Below are positions 58,040-64,000 of a stretch of DNA of 64,000 nucleotides, one piece after another. The stretch comes from Panulirus ornatus (taxonomy: Eukaryota; Arthropoda; Malacostraca; Decapoda; Palinuridae): positions 63,923,520 through 63,987,519 of the forward strand of contig NC_092242.1 of NCBI RefSeq assembly GCF_036320965.1, read 5' to 3'. A program made the translations under genes and the position numbers. The notes below the pieces were generated by a model. It searched no databases and was not told where the DNA came from. It saw nothing but the letters and a program-made list of their open reading frames with translations. Position 1 is the stretch's first letter, and each line of letters begins with the position of its first letter.

Positions 58040-61000
58040 CCACAACCCCTCTCTCACCCCACAACCCCTCTCTCACCCCACAACCCCTCTCTCACCCCAC
58101 AACCCCTCTCTCACCCCACAACCCCTCTCTCACCCCACAACCCCTCTCTCACCCCACAACCCCTCTCTCACCCCACAACCCCTCTCTCACCCCACAACCC
58201 CTCTCTCACCCCACAACCCCTCTCTCACCCCACAACCCCTCTCTCACCCCACAACCCCTCTCTCACCCCACAACCCCTCTCTCACCCCACAACCCCTCTC
58301 TCACCCCACAACCCCTCTCTCACCCCACAACCCCTCTCTCACCCCACAACCCCTCTCTCACCCCACAACCCCTCTCTCACCCCACAACCCCTCTCTCACC
58401 CCACAACCCCTCTCTCACCCCACAACCCCTCTCTCACCCCACAACCCCTCTCTCACCCCACAACCCCTCTCTCACCCCACAACCCCTCTCTCACCCCACA
58501 ACCCCTCTCTCACCCCACAACCCCTCTCTCACCCCACAACCCCTCTCTCACCCCACAACCCCTCTCTCACCCCACAACCCCTCTCTCACCCCACAACCCC
58601 TCTCTCACCCCACAACCCCTCTCTCACCCCACAACCCCTCTCTCACCCCACAACCCCTCTCTCACCCCACAACCCCTCTCTCACCCCACAACCCCTCTCT
58701 CACCCCACAACCCCTCTCTCACCCCACAACCCCTCTCTCACCCCACAACCCCTCTCTCACCCCACAACCCCTCTCTCACCCCACAACCCCTCTCTCACCC
58801 CACAACCCCTCTCTCACCCCACAACCCCTCTCTCACCCCACAACCCCTCTCTCACCCCACAACCCCTCTCTCACCCCACAACCCCTCTCTCACCCCACAA
58901 CCCCTCTCTCACCCCACAACCCCTCTCTCACCCCACAACCCCTCTCTCACCCCACAACCCCTCTCTCACCCCACAACCCCTCTCTCACCCCACAACCCCT
59001 CTCTCACCCCACAACCCCTCTCTCACCCCACAACCCCTCTCTCACCCCACAACCCCTCTCTCACCCCACAACCCCTCTCTCACCCCACAACCCCTCTCTC
59101 ACCCCACAACCCCTCTCTCACCCCACAACCCCTCTCTCACCCCACAACCCCTCTCTCACCCCACAACCCCTCTCTCACCCCACAACCCCTCTCTCACCCC
59201 ACAACCCCTCTCTCACCCCACAACCCCTCTCTCACCCCACAACCCCTCTCTCACCCCACAACCCCTCTCTCACCCCACAACCCCTCTCTCACCCCACAAC
59301 CCCTCTCTCACCCCACAACCCCTCTCTCACCCCACAACCCCTCTCTCACCCCACAACCCCTCTCTCACCCCACAACCCCTCTCTCACCCCACAACCCCTC
59401 TCTCACCCCACAACCCCTCTCTCACCCCACAACCCCTCTCTCACCCCACAACCCCTCTCTCACCCCACAACCCCTCTCTCACCCCACAACCCCTCTCTCA
59501 CCCCACAACCCCTCTCTCACCCCACAACCCCTCTCTCACCCCACAACCCCTCTCTCACCCCACAACCCCTCTCTCACCCCACAACCCCTCTCTCACCCCA
59601 CAACCCCTCTCTCACCCCACAACCCCTCTCTCACCCCACAACCCCTCTCTCACCCCACAACCCCTCTCTCACCCCACAACCCCTCTCTCACCCCACAACC
59701 CCTCTCTCACCCCACAACCCCTCTCTCACCCCACAACCCCTCTCTCACCCCACAACCCCTCTCTCACCCCACAACCCCTCTCTCACCCCACAACCCCTCT
59801 CTCACCCCACAACCCCTCTCTCACCCCACAACCCCTCTCTCACCCCACAACCCCTCTCTCACCCCACAACCCCTCTCTCACCCCACAACCCCTCTCTCAC
59901 CCCACAACCCCTCTCTCACCCCACAACCCCTCTCTCACCCCACAACCCCTCTCTCACCCCACAACCCCTCTCTCACCCCACAACCCCTCTCTCACCCCAC
60001 AACCCCTCTCTCACCCCACAACCCCTCTCTCACCCCACAACCCCTCTCTCACCCCACAACCCCTCTCTCACCCCACAACCCCTCTCTCACCCCACAACCC
60101 CTCTCTCACCCCACAACCCCTCTCTCACCCCACAACCCCTCTCTCACCCCACAACCCCTCTCTCACCCCACAACCCCTCTCTCACCCCACAACCCCTCTC
60201 TCACCCCACAACCCCTCTCTCACCCCACAACCCCTCTCTCACCCCACAACCCCTCTCTCACCCCACAACCCCTCTCTCACCCCACAACCCCTCTCTCACC
60301 CCACAACCCCTCTCTCACCCCACAACCCCTCTCTCACCCCACAACCCCTCTCTCACCCCACAACCCCTCTCTCACCCCACAACCCCTCTCTCACCCCACA
60401 ACCCCTCTCTCACCCCACAACCCCTCTCTCACCCCACAACCCCTCTCTCACCCCACAACCCCTCTCTCACCCCACAACCCCTCTCTCACCCCACAACCCC
60501 TCTCTCACCCCACAACCCCTCTCTCACCCCACAACCCCTCTCTCACCCCACAACCCCTCTCTCACCCCACAACCCCTCTCTCACCCCACAACCCCTCTCT
60601 CACCCCACAACCCCTCTCTCACCCCACAACCCCTCTCTCACCCCACAACCCCTCTCTCACCCCACAACCCCTCTCTCACCCCACAACCCCTCTCTCACCC
60701 CACAACCCCTCTCTCACCCCACAACCCCTCTCTCACCCCACAACCCCTCTCTCACCCCACAACCCCTCTCTCACCCCACAACCCCTCTCTCACCCCACAA
60801 CCCCTCTCTCACCCCACAACCCCTCTCTCACCCCACAACCCCTCTCTCACCCCACAACCCCTCTCTCACCCCACAACCCCTCTCTCACCCCACAACCCCT
60901 CTCTCACCCCACAACCCCTCTCTCACCCCACAACCCCTCTCTCACCCCACAACCCCTCTCTCACCCCACAACCCCTCTCTCACCCCACAACCCCTCTCTC

Positions 61001-61592
61001 ACCCCACAACCCCTCTCTCACCCCACAACCCCTCTCTCACCCCACAACCCCTCTCTCACCCCACAACCCCTCTCTCACCCCACAACCCCTCTCTCACCCC
61101 ACAACCCCTCTCTCACCCCACAACCCCTCTCTCACCCCACAACCCCTCTCTCACCCCACAACCCCTCTCTCACCCCACAACCCCTCTCTCACCCCACAAC
61201 CCCTCTCTCACCCCACAACCCCTCTCTCACCCCACAACCCCTCTCTCACCCCACAACCCCTCTCTCACCCCACAACCCCTCTCTCACCCCACAACCCCTC
61301 TCTCACCCCACAACCCCTCTCTCACCCCACAACCCCTCTCTCACCCCACAACCCCTCTCTCACCCCACAACCCCTCTCTCACCCCACAACCCCTCTCTCA
61401 CCCCACAACCCCTCTCTCACCCCACAACCCCTCTCTCACCCCACAACCCCTCTCTCACCCCACAACCCCTCTCTCACCCCACAACCCCTCTCTCACCCCA
61501 CAACCCCTCTCTCACCCCACAACCCCTCTCTCACCCCACAACCCCTCTCTCACCCCACAACCCCTCTCTCACCCCACAACCCCTCTCTCACC
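58040..61592. repeat. 19-bp C-rich satellite-like array, about 187 copies
   Basis: Tandem ACAACCCCTCTCTCACCCC with no variant noticed over 3.55 kb. 19 is coprime to three, so each frame repeats a 19-residue peptide, producing frames over 1,300 codons that are not genes. The minus strand has two GGGG runs per unit. Confidence 0.98.
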
Positions 61593-61599
61593 CCAACAA

Positions 61600-62045
61600 C
61601 CTCCTGTCAGTCCTTTATTCTACCTCCCACGACCTCCCTATTCCCCAACGACCTCTACATCCCCCCACGACCTCCCCATCCCCCACGACCTCTACATCCC
61701 CCCACGACCTCCACATCCCCCCACGACCTCCCCATCCCCCCACGACCTCCCCATCCCCCCACGACCTCCCCATCCCCCCACGACCTCCACATCCCCCCAC
61801 GACCTCCCCATCCCCCCACGACCTCTACATCCCCCCACGACCTCTACATCCCCCCACGACCTCCACATTCCCCCACGACCTCCCCATCCCCCCACGACCT
61901 CTACATCCCCCCACGACCTCTACATCCCCCCACGACCTCCACATCCCCCACGACCTCCCCATCCCCCCACGACCTCTACATCCCCCCACGACCTCTACAT
62001 CCCCCCACGACCTCTACATCCCCCCGCTACCCCCACACCCCCCAC
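61600..62045. repeat. Diverged 19-bp array
   Basis: About 23 copies of ACGACCTCTACATCCCCCC with CTC/TAC and CCC/CAC variants. It has the same period as the preceding array and aligns to it, suggesting shared origin. Confidence 0.93.
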
Positions 62046-62256
62046 GACCAGCCCAGCGTAGATGCCTCCAGTTACATTTTTATACCAATCTGTGTCGTGG
62101 GGAGATAATGATAGTTCTGGCCCAGGCCCGTAAGGCCCACTTGCTGGTGTTCCCAGGACGGCCCGACCAGCCCTAAGGGAAGGTGCAGCATAGCCCTGTA
62201 TTACCCCGGAGCTCCTGGGTCCCTGTGCCTTATGGCCGGAGGAGGACTGTTATTAG
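62046..62256. other. Unique spacer, nothing recognised
   Basis: Non-repetitive sequence between two arrays. Confidence 0.5.
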
Positions 62257-62472
62257 TGGGCGGCCCACCCTCCACCCAGTGACTGGTGTGGGCGGCCCAC
62301 CCTCCACCCAGTGACTGGTGTGGGCGTCCCACCCTCCACCCAGTGACTGGTGTGGGCGGCCCACCCTCCACCCGGTGACTGGTATGGGCGGCCCACCCTC
62401 CACCCGGTGACTGGTGTGGGCGGCCCATCCTCCACCCGGTGACTGGTGTGGGCGGCCCACCCTCCACCCAGT
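62257..62472. repeat. 32-bp minisatellite
   Basis: Seven copies with CCCACCCTCCACCC(A/G)GTGAC spaced 32 bp, starting at 62264. Confidence 0.95.
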
Positions 62473-62521
62473 AAGAGGAGACATCTTTTGGCGTTAACGT
62501 TTTGTTTGGTAGACGTATCAT

Positions 62522-62613
<92 letters not shown>
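62522..62613. repeat. (CT)n microsatellite
   Basis: About 92 bp of uninterrupted CT. Confidence 0.97.
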
Positions 62614-62617
<4 letters not shown>

Positions 62618-62903
62618 AGCCCAGGCCATGAGGGACAGGCGTGTATCATTTCTTGCATGGGGGGGGTCTTTTCTTGCCTGTCCTCCCTCCCCCATGTTAG
62701 CAATGGGGCACCCATGATGATTCTCACCCCCCCATTCCCCCATGCAGCAGCTCCTGGTGTTAATACCCACCGTCTGTCTTGCCCCATGATGGATGGGGGT
62801 GACCCTGAAAAGAGAAAAAAAAATATATATATATATATATCAGAAGGTCGAGTCTGTCTTTTTTTATGGGTTGAATGGCGTGAGTTACCGGTGTCGCCCC
62901 CTG

Positions 62904-62908
<5 letters not shown>
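62614..62908. other. Unique spacer with a short (TA)n
   Basis: Short TA tract at 62822-62840. No gene is recognised. Confidence 0.5.
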
Positions 62909-62976
<68 letters not shown>

Positions 62977-63040
62977 GGATGGATGGGGGGCACCGTGGCT
63001 GGTGAGATCTCTCGCTGTCTCACCCACATTGATTGGTGAC

Positions 63041-63107
<67 letters not shown>

Positions 63108-63178
63108 GGTTTGTATAGCAGAACATACGTGTACGTGCTTCCACATGAACGTGTTCTGTGTACACGTGTGCCAGAATG

Positions 63179-63259
<81 letters not shown>

Positions 63260-63324
63260 GTCACCAATCAATGTGGGTGAGACAGCGAGAGATCTCACCA
63301 GCCACGGTGCCCCCCCATCCATCC

Positions 63325-63412
<88 letters not shown>
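62909..63412. repeat. Large inverted repeat bounded by (GA)n/(CT)n
   Basis: Left arm: (GA)n at 62909-62973, a unique segment of about 70 bp, (GA)n at 63043-63101. Right arm: (CT)n at 63184-63254, the reverse complement of the same segment, (CT)n at 63329-63412. The two segments appear to differ only by one base in a C-run. A spacer at 63102-63183 separates the arms. Confidence 0.93.
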
Positions 63413-63413
<1 letters not shown>

Positions 63414-63487
63414 AGTATTGTTGCAGTCATGTGTGACCTCTTGACCAGGGGCAGAGGACGACCCATGGGTGTGAAGTGGTGGTTAGA

Positions 63488-63950
63488 CCGTCGTACCGTC
63501 GTGCTCAAGGGTCGTACCCGTCGTGCTCAAGGGCCGTACCCGTCGTGCTCAAGGGCCGTACCCGTCGTGCTCAAGGGCCGTACCCGTCGTGCTCAAGGGC
63601 CGTACCCGTCGTGCTCAAGGGCCGTACCCGTCGTGCTCAAGGGTCGTACCCGTCGTGCTCAAGGGCCGTACCCGTCATGCTCAAGGGCCGTACCCGTCGT
63701 GCTCAACGGCCGTACCCATCGTGTTCAAGGGCCGTACCCGTCGTGCTCAAGGGCCGTACCCGTCGTGCTCAAGGGTCGTACCCGTCGTGCTCAAGGGCCG
63801 TACCCGTCATGCTCAAGGGTCGTACCCGTCGTGCTCAAGGGCCGTACCCATCGTGCTCAAGGGCCGTACCCGTCGTGCTCATTGCCATACCCGTCGTGCT
63901 CAAGGGCCGTACCCGTCGTGCTCAAGGGCCGTACCCGTCGTGCTGCAGAT
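63488..63950 (-). mobile_element. Dispersed 21-bp-unit element, locus 11 (expanded 22-bp variant)
   Basis: About 20 copies of GGGCCGTACCCGTCGTGCTC plus AA. This is the family unit with one added C, now 22 bp. Little forward arm is seen, although GACGACCCATGGG near 63457 may be a remnant. The array is highly uniform, suggesting recent local expansion. Confidence 0.6.
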
Positions 63951-64000
63951 GTTCAGACGACAGAGATGAGGAAAGGTCATGTCTGGTGTGGTGGGGTTCA

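Noticed and set aside
57869..62176. 1,435- and 1,345-codon open frames
   Set aside because: Read-through of the 19-bp tandem array; each frame repeats one rotated 19-residue peptide.

Overview
This is a eukaryotic, gene-poor, repeat-dominated window. The extreme density of long (CT)n, (CA)n, (TA)n and (TTA)n microsatellites, the many unrelated minisatellites and the single intron-flanked, Q/P-rich coding exon suggest an arthropod, most likely a decapod crustacean. That is an inference from genome style; no marker gene fixes the taxon. Most long open frames here are repeat read-through, not genes.

Layout. 1-850: 29-bp minisatellite with a higher-order pattern. 1434-17208: 15.8-kb A+T-rich satellite with monomers of about 318 bp, built from two monomer types arranged as AAB trimers or AB dimers, with one inverted segment. 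17209-33392: a mosaic of microsatellites, minisatellites of 14 to 70 bp, two G+C-rich hairpin clusters and several members of a dispersed family built from a 21-22 bp unit. 33393-34585: the only convincing coding exon, with a splice acceptor in front and a 395-aa proline/glutamine-rich protein carrying SH2- and SH3-ligand-like motifs; its 3' UTR probably runs to a poly(A) signal near 35742. 34586-57870: mostly noncoding sequence with further arrays, motif clusters (forkhead-, homeodomain-, RFX- and CRE-like) and tRNA-like fragments. 58040-62045: about 3.55 kb of a highly uniform 19-bp C-rich repeat followed by a diverged 19-bp array. 62257-63950: a 32-bp array, a large inverted repeat bounded by (GA)n/(CT)n, and the last dispersed-family array.

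The most distinctive item is the dispersed family. At least eleven loci share a 21-22 bp unit; at most of them, copies in one orientation are followed by a shared core and then copies in the opposite orientation. This resembles a Foldback-type mobile element with tandemly repeated inverted ends. No transposase, reverse transcriptase or other mobile-element protein was recognised, so the elements would be non-autonomous. With one supported gene, no pathway or operon-like relationship can be described.
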